Positions 8,194-18,139 of a DNA stretch of 64,000 nt are shown piece after piece. This DNA is from Phytopythium helicoides. Its lineage: Eukaryota > Oomycota > Peronosporomycetes > Pythiales > Pythiaceae. The stretch spans positions 1,138,501-1,202,500 of the forward strand of contig JANFNE010000008.1 of assembly GCA_024867545.1 (NCBI GenBank), in the 5' to 3' direction. Position numbers and translations under genes: made by a program. The notes under the pieces were generated by a model. That model saw only the letters and a list, made by a program, of their open reading frames with translations. It had not been told where the DNA came from and searched no databases. Position 1 is the first letter of the stretch, and each line of letters starts with the position of its first letter.

Positions 8194-11181
8194 TTACGAA
8201 GACAACACCTGCACCCCTCGCGTGCTCGAGTTCCAGCAACGACTCTCCACCTTCGGCATTGGTTTCCCATACAACACACAATCCACCGCAGCAGCCACAT
8301 CCCAAATGATGTGACACAATCCAGGAGTCTCGCGATCCAACTCCACGATCACATCGAAGATTGGACTCCCCGCTCGCTCCGTTCGCAACTTCCCATCCAG
8401 CTTCTGCTCCTTCACCTCCAACGCACTCATAATCACCTGCTGCGTCCCTCCCAACAACCCTTTCAACTCCGCATTCTTCATCAACGCATGGAAGTCACCA
8501 TGCGCACTTGCCACCAAACGAGGACCGCGCTGACGAACAGTGGATGCCGCAGACACCTCCGCCTTCCGACCGATCTCGTCGATCACCATCGTCTCCACCG
8601 TGTGGTTCTGCACACACTCCACCATCACGCTAGCCTGCAACTCCAGAGATGGAACCATCATGCGTCGAGCCCACCCGATGCAAGCGTGCGGCACCAGTCC
8701 GTCACCACCGATCTCGTTCGACGTATCAATGATACACACGTTCTCTTGCGTCTCGGAGATGCAGCGTGCAACGTCTCGGATGAGCGTGGTCTTGCCGGAT
8801 CCGGGGTGTCCGAGTAACAGGACCGACTTTTCTCGGTGTTTCGTGCTGAGAAGTAGGTCGGAGAGCGCACTAGCGGCGTGGATGAGCGCTCGTCCGACTC
8901 GTAATGTGACGCCGTAGATCTCTTTAGTTTTGCTTCGCATGACGGATACTCGATGTAGTTGAGCGTCGATACCAGCGCGATTGTCACCTCCGATGCGAGT
9001 TTCTCCTCCGAGAAGTTCCAGCATCTTGTCGATGTCTTGCTTTGTTACCAGCTTGGACGCTGCTACTTCGTCAGGCGATCGCTTGTTGTTTATCAAGACA
9101 TCCCATCCACTTCGACTGTTTTGATGGTTGATCTCGAGAGGTACACGCTTGCGTTTGCCAACGTACACATATGGAACTCGTCCGACGTCCAAACACACAT
9201 CCACCAAGCGTTCACGGTAGTCTTCGACTCGCATCACAGCTTCGCGGTACTTGCGAGGAAGAATTGCCAACAATGAGTCAATTTCGCACTGGAGCTCGAG
9301 ACGATGGAGAGGAAGTGAATCGTCATCGTCCTCTGTGACGTGCTCATCGCTGTCATTTGATGACCGAGGAACCAGACACTCGAGACTGCGAGGTTCATAG
9401 TCGCCAGCCTTGTCGAACCAGATACTCGGGATGCCATTGTTATCGACCGCGTTCGCACATCGATCAGCTGTCATCCGGGTGATGCGGACCAGAGCGTTTC
9501 TCCATGGTCCTGCCTCGATAACAGTAGCATTTGGAGCGTTCAGAGGCAATGGTACCATGCGTAGACCCTCGTAGATGGCGGCAAAAAGCTGAGCGTTCTG
9601 CACCAGTCGCTGTTGGATGTGCGGACCAAGAGCTCGGATCTCACATGACTCTACACTCGTGACAACGTGCGGCTGTGACTTGGAGACGAAGCTGAACCCG
9701 GATGCAGCGAAATGTTGAGACGATGGATCCAACCTTGCCAAGTTCGCCATCTGGGCCACGCTGACGTCTCGACGAGTAGAATCCACTGCACTCTCAACCA
9801 GAAGCTGCAAATCGATGGTCTTGTTTGGTCGGACACCGCAGTCGAAATCGACCAGGTGACTTCCAAAATGTGCGTGCCAAGCCATTGCAGCACGACGTAC
9901 TCCGAACATCACCTTGGTGACGCTGTTGTCGCTCCACAAGCCTCGGAAAGCTTCCACCAGCAACGTTTCATCGAGATTCTGAACGAGAAGGATGATGGCA
10001 GGGTAAGCTTGGCTGTCACTTGCGATCGTGATACCTGCTAGGCATGGTTGGTTGGAGTTGGTGTGTTCGTGGCAGCTGTCGGAGAGTAAGAAATCGATGC
10101 CGATCACTTGTGGGTTTCCAATCACTAGTCGTCCTCGGTTCTCGATGAGAAAGTTTTGCAGTTGTGTATTTGTAGCAATGGGCTTGATGCTGGTGTTGAA
10201 AATCATCGGCTCATTTGGCAGTGGCGGTGGAAGTGGAGGTTGATTTGAAGTCGCCGTTGAGGAAATAGAGCTGGTGGCAAGTTTCGTGGTGGCTGCGAGA
10301 GGTGTTGGTTCAGACTTGGCGGGAGAAGATGCCGGCGGTATGCTTCCAACGGTACTCCCAGCCTTATTCATCTTGGCTGAGGTGGAGCAGCGAGCTAAAA
10401 TCATAGTTGTAGCACTGGCAATCGTAGTCTTCCACTCGTTTGTTGTAGCCCCTTTTGTTTTCACACCTCCGAGTGGGACGGGAAGCATCCGCAAGCAATA
10501 GATGATGTTAGCGATGGTCTGTGCATTTTGAACGAGCTGCCGCAGGGCCTGGGGCGATACTGTATAGTTACTGCATGATTTCTTGATTGGGAGGATAGGC
10601 GCATAACCCAACACCAAGACGTCTCTGTTTGCAGCACGTGGGTCGGCTATGCCGAGAAGGTCAGCAACCGTTACTTCTCCGCGAGTAGGATCAATTGCAA
10701 GTTTCACAAGCTGCTGCAAGTCCACAGTCTTGTCTGGTGGCGCCCCCGAGTCACCCCCGACGAGGTTACGTCCAAACAGCGCGAACCACGCCTGCGCTGG
10801 GCGTTGTACTGCATGCATGACCTTGGTGATGCGTGGGTCTGCCCACAGCTTCTTGAAAGCCGTCGTTAACAGCTGCTTGTTCAGATTCTGCACCGCCAAG
10901 ACGATCCCCTCATGCTTCGGACTCTCACTCGCGAGAGCAACTGCAACTAGACAAGGCGCACGCTGATTAACGTGCGTAGGACACGGATCCGCCAACAGGA
11001 ACTCAATCCCGATGTGAAACACGCCAAGTTGTGGGAACTGGCCATCACTTTCGAGAAAGTCCTTCAGTTTTTTGTCTGATGCGATGTATCGAATCGGCCG
11101 CCCTGACGCCGTCGAACTAGCGCCTGAGCCCGTGGAGCTCGCAGTCGATGCTGCCGCAGTCTGCGGCGATGACTTGGCCAT
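8194..11181 (-). CDS. RNase D-like / ycf45-SpoIIIAA-type ATPase fusion, copy A
   Basis: 995 residues from the first ATG at 11181; the frame is open to a GTG at 11301 but has no earlier ATG. Two RNase D-like modules (residues ~45-190 and ~330-490) precede a P-loop ATPase. The ATPase has Walker A GHPGSGKTTL near residue 790, an IIDTSNEIGGDG segment, and Walker B-like TMVIDEIGR near 861. The run DNRAGIDAQLHR before it and SAHGDF after it are typical of the ycf45/SpoIIIAA ATPase family. In the exonuclease-like modules the usual DxE motif reads as IEF or IDF and the H-x4-D motif lacks the Asp; only a VDLQQL-like segment remains, so nuclease activity is doubtful. The function of the fusion is unknown. 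The last two codons before the stop come from unique flanking DNA: the duplication breakpoint is at the C-terminus. Confidence 0.8.
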   Translation of the reverse strand: MAKSSPQTAAASTASSTGSGASSTASGRPIRYIASDKKLKDFLESDGQFPQLGVFHIGIEFLLADPCPTHVNQRAPCLVAVALASESPKHEGIVLAVQNLNKQLLTTAFKKLWADPRITKVMHAVQRPAQAWFALFGRNLVGGDSGAPPDKTVDLQQLVKLAIDPTRGEVTVADLLGIADPRAANRDVLVLGYAPILPIKKSCSNYTVSPQALRQLVQNAQTIANIIYCLRMLPVPLGGVKTKGATTNEWKTTIASATTMILARCSTSAKMNKAGSTVGSIPPASSPAKSEPTPLAATTKLATSSISSTATSNQPPLPPPLPNEPMIFNTSIKPIATNTQLQNFLIENRGRLVIGNPQVIGIDFLLSDSCHEHTNSNQPCLAGITIASDSQAYPAIILLVQNLDETLLVEAFRGLWSDNSVTKVMFGVRRAAMAWHAHFGSHLVDFDCGVRPNKTIDLQLLVESAVDSTRRDVSVAQMANLARLDPSSQHFAASGFSFVSKSQPHVVTSVESCEIRALGPHIQQRLVQNAQLFAAIYEGLRMVPLPLNAPNATVIEAGPWRNALVRITRMTADRCANAVDNNGIPSIWFDKAGDYEPRSLECLVPRSSNDSDEHVTEDDDDSLPLHRLELQCEIDSLLAILPRKYREAVMRVEDYRERLVDVCLDVGRVPYVYVGKRKRVPLEINHQNSRSGWDVLINNKRSPDEVAASKLVTKQDIDKMLELLGGETRIGGDNRAGIDAQLHRVSVMRSKTKEIYGVTLRVGRALIHAASALSDLLLSTKHREKSVLLLGHPGSGKTTLIRDVARCISETQENVCIIDTSNEIGGDGLVPHACIGWARRMMVPSLELQASVMVECVQNHTVETMVIDEIGRKAEVSAASTVRQRGPRLVASAHGDFHALMKNAELKGLLGGTQQVIMSALEVKEQKLDGKLRTERAGSPIFDVIVELDRETPGLCHIIWDVAAAVDCVLYGKPMPKVESRCWNSSTRGVQVLSS

Positions 11182-11733
11182 CGTGCACCCGCAAGCAAAA
11201 GCTCGAGGCCGAGGAGAAGAATTGCGGAGTGAGAAGGTCGGAGGTGAGTGCGTGGGCGGAGCACACTGACGCGACAAGGTGTGGAGGGAGGGTGGGAGCA
11301 CAAAGTATTGATTCTACGCATGTCCACTACAGCTATATGGTGTTTAAAGCAGTTCTTGTAGCGCGCAGTGATACAATAGATGTCGTCTGGTAACTAACTC
11401 ATGTTAGGGTGATGATTGTCAGTACATAACCAATGTGTATGTAGCCATGCAGATCTGGTCTTGAACCGTGGCACAGTACGCTGCTCCCGTGGTTTCCCTC
11501 CGAGCCCAAAGCCATTGCCAGACGAGACCGCAAGCACCCGCGTGGCCGTGGGAGGACCCTTAGCAACTACTCGCAACTGTGATCTCTGGATTTCGACCTT
11601 CAGAGCATTCGAGTGCTACAGTAGTCCACCAAGAATCCTTGGCGCAACATTCCTCAGGTTCCTCATGAAAAGAAGAAGACGAAGAAGAAAATCCTCATCA
11701 GACCACACCAAGGAACCTCGTCTCCAGCCTACT
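8202..11733. repeat. Tandem segmental duplication, unit A (3532 bp)
   Basis: Bases 8202-~10229 match 11734-~13767 with only scattered substitutions, and 11085-11733 match 14598-15246 almost perfectly. The intervening 10230-11084 is clearly diverged from 13768-14597. The unit carries gene copy A plus about 430-550 bp upstream. The 430-bp gap at 11302-11731 contains no gene; it should hold the promoter of copy A. Confidence 0.9.
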
Positions 11734-14695
11734 ACAACACCTGCACCCCTCGCGTGCTCGAGTTCCAGCAACGACTCTCCACCTTCGGCATTGGTTTCCC
11801 ATACAACACACAATCCACCGCAGCAGCCACATCCCAAATGATGTGACACAATCCAGGAGTCTCGCGATCCAACTCCACGATCACATCGAAGATTGGACTC
11901 CCCGCTCGCTCCGTTCGCAACTTCCCATCCAGCTTCTGCTCCTTCACCTCCAACGCACTCATAATCACCTGCTGCGTCCCTCCCAACAACCCTTTCAACT
12001 CCGCATTCTTCATCAACGCATGGAAGTCACCATGCGCACTTGCCACCAAACGAGGACCGCGCTGACGAACAGTGGATGCCGCAGACACCTCCGCCTTCCG
12101 ACCGATCTCGTCGATCACCATCGTCTCCACCGTGTGGTTCTGCACACACTCCACCATCACGCTAGCCTGCAACTCCAGAGATGGAACCATCATGCGTCGA
12201 GCCCACCCGATGCAAGCGTGCGGCACCAGTCCGTCACCACCGATCTCGTTCGACGTATCAATGATACACACGTTCTCTTGCGTCTCGGAGATGCAGCGTG
12301 CAACGTCTCGGATGAGCGTGGTCTTGCCGGATCCGGGGTGTCCGAGTAACAGGACCGACTTTTCTCGGTGTTTCGTGCTGAGAAGTAGGTCGGAGAGCGC
12401 ACTAGCGGCGTGGATGAGCGCTCGTCCGACTCGTAATGTGACGCCGTAGATCTCTTTAGTTTTGCTTCGCATGACGGATACTCGATGTAGTTGAGCGTCG
12501 ATACCAGCGCGATTGTCACCTCCGATGCGAGTTTCTCCTCCGAGAAGTTCCAGCATCTTGTCGATGTCTTGCTTTGTTACCAGCTTGGACGCTGCTACTT
12601 CGTCAGGCGATCGCTTGTTGTTTATCAAGACATCCCATCCACTTCGACTGTTTTGATGGTTGATCTCGAGAGGTACACGCTTGCGTTTGCCAACGTACAC
12701 ATATGGAACTCGTCCGACGTCCAAACACACATCCACCAAGCGTTCACGGTAGTCTTCGACTCGCATCACAGCTTCGCGGTACTTGCGAGGAAGAATTGCC
12801 AACAATGAGTCAATTTCGCACTGGAGCTCGAGACGATGGAGAGGAAGTGAATCGTCATCGTCCTCTGTGACGTGCTCATCGCTGTCATTTGATGACCGAG
12901 GAACCAGACACTCGAGACTGCGAGGTTCATAGTCGCCAGCCTTGTCGAACCAGATACTCGGGATGCCATTGTTATCGACCGCGTTCGCACATCGATCAGC
13001 TGTCATCCGGGTGATGCGGACCAGAGCGTTTCTCCATGGTCCTGCCTCGATAACAGTAGCATTTGGAGCGTTCAGAGGCAACGGTACCATCCGTAGACCC
13101 TCGTAGATGGCGGCAAAAAGCTGAGCATTCTGCACCAGTCGCTGTTGGATGTGCGGACCAAGAGCTCGAATCTCACATGACTCTACACTCGTGACATCGT
13201 GCAGTTGTGACTTGGAGACGAAGCTGAACCCGGATGCAGCGAAATGTTGAGACGATGGATCCAACCTTGCCAAGTTCGCCATCTGGGCCACGCTAGCGTC
13301 TCGACGAGTAGAATCCACTGCACTCTCGACCAGAAGCTGCAAATCGATGGTCTTGTTTGGTCGGACACCGCAGTCGAAATCGACCAGGTGACTTCCAAAA
13401 TGTGCGTGCCAAGCCATTGCAGCACGACGTACTCCGAACATCACCTTGGTGACGCTGTTGTCGCTCCACAAGCCTCGGAAAGCTTCCACCAGCAACGTTT
13501 CATCGAGATTCTGAACGAGAAGGATGATGGCAGGGTAAGCTTGGCTGTCACTTGCGATCGTGATACCTGCTAGGCATGGTTGGTTGGAGTTGGTGTGTTC
13601 GTGGCAGCTGTCGGAGAGTAAGAAATCGATGCCGATCACTTGTGGGTTTCCAATCACTAGTCGTCCTCGGTTCTCGATGAGAAAGTTTTGCAGTTGTGTA
13701 TTTGTAGCAATGGGCTTGATGCTGGTGTTGAAAATCATCGGCTCATTTGGCAGTGGCGGTGGAAGTGGTGATTGATTTGACGTGGCAGTGTAGTTTGTGG
13801 TGGAGGTGGTAGCGTTGTTTGAGGAAAGGACCGGTTGATATCTGTTTTTTTGCTGAGCCACTTGTTTGGCACTGCCGTTTAATGTAGCTGCAGTAGCGCA
13901 TCGTTCAGATGTCATCTGGGTCACACGAGAAAGAATGGTTGTCCACTCGCTTTTATCAGCTACACATGCGTTTTTGTCACCCAAAGGAAGCGGCAAGACG
14001 CGCAAACAGTAGTAGAGGTTAGCAAGAACTTGGGCGTTCTGAACGAGCTGTTGCTGGGTCTTTAGTGAGAGGGCTTGGGTGCAACTGGACAAGTTGCTCG
14101 ACCATAAAATGGCATATCCTGAGATTAAAGTATCTCTTTGTACAGCGCGTGGTTTGACCGTCTTCATGAGCTGTGCAACTGTTACTTCGATGCATGTCGA
14201 GTCGATGACACGCTCAAAAAGTGGCTGCAAGTCGACAGTTTTGACTGGAGATGCATTGGAATCGGTCGCCATTAAGCTACTTCCAAACTGAGCGAACCAC
14301 GCCTTTGCTGGGCGCTTCACGGCGTGCACGACTTTGACGACTCTTGAATCCGCCCAAAGCTTCTTGAAAGCAGTTGATAGGAGCTGCTTGTTGAGATTCT
14401 GGACCATCAAGAATACCGCTGGGAACTTCGGACTCTCACTCGCGATGGCAATCGCAATCACGCAAGGTGCTTGCTGCTCCTTGTGTGTGGAGCAATTGAT
14501 CGAGAGCAAAAACTCGATACCAACGTTCACCATGCTTTGGTGAGTGAACATGCCATCGTTCTCGTTAAGCACCTTCCTCAGCTGTTTGTCTGTTGCAATG
14601 TATCGAATCGGCCGCCCTGACGCCGTCGAACTAGCGCCTGAGCCCGTGGAGCTCGCAGTCGATGCTGCCGCAGTCTGCGGCGATGACTTGGCCAT
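11732..14695 (-). CDS. RNase D-like / ycf45-SpoIIIAA-type ATPase fusion, copy B
   Basis: 987 residues from the ATG at 14695 (frame open to a GTG at 14815). Same architecture as copy A: a short Ser/Ala-rich leader identical to A, RNase D-like module 1, module 2, and the C-terminal ATPase with intact Walker A and B. Module 2 and the ATPase differ from A at only a few positions (for example DASVAQM against DVSVAQM). Module 1 is strongly diverged and slightly shorter, although it keeps QNLNKQLL and FKKLWADS. As in A, the exonuclease-type acidic residues are mostly absent. The stop codon here is the native one (GVQVL then stop). Likely a functional paralogue, as no frame break is seen. A role in nucleic-acid or RNP handling is only an inference from the folds. 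Confidence 0.8.
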   Translation of the reverse strand: MAKSSPQTAAASTASSTGSGASSTASGRPIRYIATDKQLRKVLNENDGMFTHQSMVNVGIEFLLSINCSTHKEQQAPCVIAIAIASESPKFPAVFLMVQNLNKQLLSTAFKKLWADSRVVKVVHAVKRPAKAWFAQFGSSLMATDSNASPVKTVDLQPLFERVIDSTCIEVTVAQLMKTVKPRAVQRDTLISGYAILWSSNLSSCTQALSLKTQQQLVQNAQVLANLYYCLRVLPLPLGDKNACVADKSEWTTILSRVTQMTSERCATAATLNGSAKQVAQQKNRYQPVLSSNNATTSTTNYTATSNQSPLPPPLPNEPMIFNTSIKPIATNTQLQNFLIENRGRLVIGNPQVIGIDFLLSDSCHEHTNSNQPCLAGITIASDSQAYPAIILLVQNLDETLLVEAFRGLWSDNSVTKVMFGVRRAAMAWHAHFGSHLVDFDCGVRPNKTIDLQLLVESAVDSTRRDASVAQMANLARLDPSSQHFAASGFSFVSKSQLHDVTSVESCEIRALGPHIQQRLVQNAQLFAAIYEGLRMVPLPLNAPNATVIEAGPWRNALVRITRMTADRCANAVDNNGIPSIWFDKAGDYEPRSLECLVPRSSNDSDEHVTEDDDDSLPLHRLELQCEIDSLLAILPRKYREAVMRVEDYRERLVDVCLDVGRVPYVYVGKRKRVPLEINHQNSRSGWDVLINNKRSPDEVAASKLVTKQDIDKMLELLGGETRIGGDNRAGIDAQLHRVSVMRSKTKEIYGVTLRVGRALIHAASALSDLLLSTKHREKSVLLLGHPGSGKTTLIRDVARCISETQENVCIIDTSNEIGGDGLVPHACIGWARRMMVPSLELQASVMVECVQNHTVETMVIDEIGRKAEVSAASTVRQRGPRLVASAHGDFHALMKNAELKGLLGGTQQVIMSALEVKEQKLDGKLRTERAGSPIFDVIVELDRETPGLCHIIWDVAAAVDCVLYGKPMPKVESRCWNSSTRGVQVL

Positions 14696-15247
14696 CGTGC
14701 ACCCGCAAGCAAAAGCTCGAGGCCGAGGAGAAGAATTGCGGAGTGAGAAGGTCGGAGGTGAGTGCGTGGGCGGAGCACACTGACGCGACAAGGTGTGGAG
14801 GGAGGGTGGGAGCACAAAGTATTGATTCTACGCATGTCCACTACAGCTATATGGTGTTTAAAGCAGTTCTTGTAGCGCGCAGTGATACAATAGATGTCGT
14901 CTGGTAACTAACTCATGTTAGGGTGATGATTGTCAGTACATAACCAATGTGTATGTAGCCATGCAGATCTGGTCTTGAACCGTGGCACAGTACGCTGCTC
15001 CCGTGGTTTCCCTCCGAGCCCAAAGCCATTGCCAGACGAGACCGCAAGCACCCGCGTGGCCGTGGGAGGACCCTTAGCAACTACTCGCAACTGTGATCTC
15101 TGGATTTCGACCTTCAGAGCATTCGAGTGCTACAGTAGTCCACCAAGAATCCTTGGCGCAACATTCCTCAGGATCCTCATGAAAAGAAGAAGACGATGAA
15201 GAAAATCCTCATCAGACCACACCAAGGAACCTCGTCTCCAGCCTACT
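11734..15247. repeat. Tandem segmental duplication, unit B (3514 bp)
   Basis: Direct repeat of 8202-11733, carrying gene copy B and its upstream region. The gene-free gap 14816-15245 is a near-exact copy of 11302-11731; differences seen include gtt against gat near 11659/15173 and a one-codon length change in an A/G-rich stretch around 11690/15200. Confidence 0.9.
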
Positions 15248-17348
15248 ACAACACCTGCACCCCTCGCGTGCTCGAGTTCCAGCAACGACTCTCCACCTTC
15301 GGCATTGGTTTCCCATACAACACACAATCCACCGCAGCAGCCACATCCCAAATGATGTGACACAATCCAGGAGTCTCGCGATCCAACTCCACGATCACAT
15401 CGAAGATTGGACTCCCCGCTCGCTCCGTTCGCAACTTCCCATCCAGCTTCTGCTCCTTCACCTCCAACGCACTCATAATCACCTGCTGCGTCCCTCCCAA
15501 CAACCCTTTCAACTCCGCATTCTTCATCAACGCATGGAAGTCACCATGCGCACTTGCCACCAAACGAGGACCGCGCTGACGAACAGTGGATGCCGCAGAC
15601 ACCTCCGCCTTCCGACCGATCTCGTCGATCACCATCGTCTCCACCGTGTGGTTCTGCACACACTCCACCATCACGCTAGCCTGCAACTCCAGAGATGGAA
15701 CCATCATGCGTCGAGCCCACCCGATGCAAGCGTGCGGCACCAGTCCGTCACCACCGATCTCGTTCGACGTATCAATGATACACACGTTCTCTTGCGTCTC
15801 GGAGATGCAGCGTGCAACGTCTCGGATGAGCGTGGTCTTGCCGGATCCAGGGTGTCCGAGTAACAGGACCGACTTTTCTCGGTGTTTCGTGCTGAGAAGT
15901 AGGTCGGAGAGCGCACTAGCGGCGTGGATGAGCGCTCGTCCGACTCGTAATGTGACGCCGTAGATCTCTTTAGTTTTGCTTCGCATGACGGATACTCGAT
16001 GTAGTTGAGCGTCGATACCGGCTCTGTTGTCCCCACCGACCCTGTCTTCACCTCCAGTTAAATGGATAATTTCGTCAATATCCTCCTTCGGAATGTTTGG
16101 CAATCCGATGTCGAGAGGTACGCGCTTGCGTTTGCCAACGTACACATATGGAACTCGCCCAACATCCAGGGAAATATCGACGAGTCGGTCGCGGCATCCC
16201 TCGATACGAAGAATGGCATCGCGGTACTTGGAAGGAAGAATACCCAAGACGGAATCAATATCACACTCGAGTGTCAGTCGATGCAGTGGGAGATCTTGGT
16301 TTTCTGCGTCTTCACCGTCTCTATCAATACGAGATAAAAGGCACTCCAGACTGCGCGGCTGATAATCTGCCCGTTTGTCGAACCAAATACTGGACGCTCC
16401 CTTGTTGATCACCGAGTTCACACAACGATCTATGGTCATTTGCGTCACCTTTGTGAGGATGTTCTTCCACTCGGTCGCAGTGACCACACTTGCGTTTGAA
16501 GCACCAAACGGGATGGGAACGACTCGCAGATTGGAATAGATGGTCGCGAAGAGTTCAGCGTTCTGAACCAATTGTAGCTGGATGGGTGGTGTAAGCTCGT
16601 TGGTGCATGACGTTTCTCGCGTTCCCTGAAGCTCTATCTTGGTTTTGAATCCGAACGAGGATTGTTCCAGTTGCTGGGAAGCAGGGTCGATTTTGGCAAC
16701 TGTTGCAAGCTGAAGCACACTGCTTCCACGACTTGTCGAGTCGAACCCTTCTTCAAAGAGCAGTTGGATGTCGACAGTCTTCGTGGGCTTAACATTATCA
16801 CCAGCTTCGACGAGTTGACTCTGAAAGAAAGAATACCAAGCCGCAGCAATGCGGTGTGTAGCAAACATGACCTTGACTACGCTTCCATCCGCCCACAAAC
16901 CTCGAATTGCCTCAATCAACAAGGTCGAATCGATCTTTTTCGCCAAAAGAACCAGTGCTAGGTCCTTCGAGCTACTACTCGCAATGGTGATTGCTCCGAT
17001 GCAAGGTGCTGCTGGCTGCACTTGATGTTGCTGGCAATTGTCAACAAGCATCACGTCAATCCCGACAGCCTGAGGATTCCCGATCACCAATTTCCCTCCA
17101 TTCTCAGTCAAGAACGCCTGTAGTTGTGCCGTCGCTCCAATATACTTGACTTGCCGTTGGGGGACAGCTAGCTCAGGAATCGAAGCTGGTATCACGACAG
17201 CAGGCGAGTGACTTGCTTTCGTTGGCATGTACTTTTTCGTGAACTTTGGCTTCGCAGCAAGAGAAGCTTTCCCACCTGGTGCTGGTGCTTTCTTCTTGGC
17301 GGAGCTAGATGCCGCCGTTGCAATCTTAGGATTCTTGAGATTCGTCAT
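15246..17348 (-). CDS. RNase D-like / ycf45-SpoIIIAA-type ATPase fusion, copy C (single module)
   Basis: 700 residues from the ATG at 17348. A Lys/Ala-rich leader (~1-60) is followed by one RNase D-like module (~68-215, with GIDVML in place of DxE, and KTVDIQLLF), a linker resembling that of copies A and B, and the ATPase. The last ~257 codons (15246-16018) are essentially identical to copies A and B apart from one seen substitution near 15849. Upstream of 16018 the protein is only moderately similar (for example RVPYVYVGKRKRVPL is shared, but the linker lacks about 15 residues). Having a single module, it may represent the ancestral domain plan. The leader is unrelated to that of A and B. 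All Walker residues are present. Confidence 0.8.
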   Translation of the reverse strand: MTNLKNPKIATAASSSAKKKAPAPGGKASLAAKPKFTKKYMPTKASHSPAVVIPASIPELAVPQRQVKYIGATAQLQAFLTENGGKLVIGNPQAVGIDVMLVDNCQQHQVQPAAPCIGAITIASSSSKDLALVLLAKKIDSTLLIEAIRGLWADGSVVKVMFATHRIAAAWYSFFQSQLVEAGDNVKPTKTVDIQLLFEEGFDSTSRGSSVLQLATVAKIDPASQQLEQSSFGFKTKIELQGTRETSCTNELTPPIQLQLVQNAELFATIYSNLRVVPIPFGASNASVVTATEWKNILTKVTQMTIDRCVNSVINKGASSIWFDKRADYQPRSLECLLSRIDRDGEDAENQDLPLHRLTLECDIDSVLGILPSKYRDAILRIEGCRDRLVDISLDVGRVPYVYVGKRKRVPLDIGLPNIPKEDIDEIIHLTGGEDRVGGDNRAGIDAQLHRVSVMRSKTKEIYGVTLRVGRALIHAASALSDLLLSTKHREKSVLLLGHPGSGKTTLIRDVARCISETQENVCIIDTSNEIGGDGLVPHACIGWARRMMVPSLELQASVMVECVQNHTVETMVIDEIGRKAEVSAASTVRQRGPRLVASAHGDFHALMKNAELKGLLGGTQQVIMSALEVKEQKLDGKLRTERAGSPIFDVIVELDRETPGLCHIIWDVAAAVDCVLYGKPMPKVESRCWNSSTRGVQVL
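15248..16018. repeat. Partial third unit: homogenised ATPase 3' end
   Basis: This 771-bp stretch matches 8202-8972 and 11734-12504 almost perfectly. Identity stops abruptly after 16018 inside the coding region of copy C, which fits gene conversion or an unequal-crossover junction. Confidence 0.85.
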
Positions 17349-18105
17349 CCCTCTCACCCCGAGAATTCACAAATGAGACCCGAAACAAGCGAGCTGGAGA
17401 AGAATCTTAGTAAAGTCCCGGGTCGGCAATCTTGAATTCTGTATGCATATCGGAAACTCTGCGGTGAAAGGTTGGGTCAATAACACATCACTCGCTTCGT
17501 CATTGGAGCATTCGTACTCCACAACCTCGTCGTCAGCTGCTTTAATTGCCTTTCCTCCTCATTTCCTGGAAGACAATACCAATCAATTTTGAAAAATCTG
17601 GCTCGTCCTGCTGATCCACTCGAAACAGAAGCCTGTGCAGCATGGGTCGCAACGATTACATTCGGGAACTCCACAACGTGAGAAGTCATGAAGCTCTGGA
17701 TCTGACAAGACCTGTAGTGGTGGTCATCGTTCCAATTCAAAACGTGCGGGATCACATGGGATGAGTATAACTCGCAAACCAGTGATTCGCGATCCTCTGC
17801 GTCGCACTTCTGGACTCGCACCGTTTATCCCACGACTCCATCCGCTTCACCAAGGAGAGAACACCGCTGAAAGTTGACATGTTCGAAGCTTGGAGCTTCA
17901 GCAGTTCCCTCACCTCGCTGCGTTAGCACGTCAACATCCGACTACCCAGTAGTCAAACGTGAAATGCAACTACGTCAGACTGTTGACACGCAACTGACTC
18001 CACTCGCCATCGATGACATCGGAGCCCGCGAACCTTGGTCCATCCAGCTGCACTCGCCGCCACCGTCATCTCTTGGTTGCCCCAGGCATTGGTTCGAGTT
18101 CTCCA
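17349..18105. other. Intergenic region between divergent genes, no gene seen
   Basis: No convincing ORF, tRNA or repeat. It must hold the promoters of ATPase copy C (minus strand) and of the MATE gene at 18202 (plus strand). A short stretch around 18000-18025 resembles sequence upstream of the inverted MATE pseudogene near 23878-23896, so some 5' flank was duplicated with the gene. Confidence 0.5.
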
Positions 18106-18139
18106 GCCTCAGCTCGCTCCATTCCAAGACTTTCCCGCT

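Noticed and set aside
11182..11301. 40-residue N-terminal extension of ATPase copies A and B (a possible targeting peptide)
   Set aside because: It would need a GTG start; the first ATG is at 11181 (copy A) and 14695 (copy B). Kept only as an open upstream frame.
15700..16018. Bacterial origin of the SpoIIIAA-like ATPase by recent transfer
   Set aside because: The same ATPase family occurs in plastids and plants (ycf45 type), and nothing in base composition marks these genes as recently bacterial.
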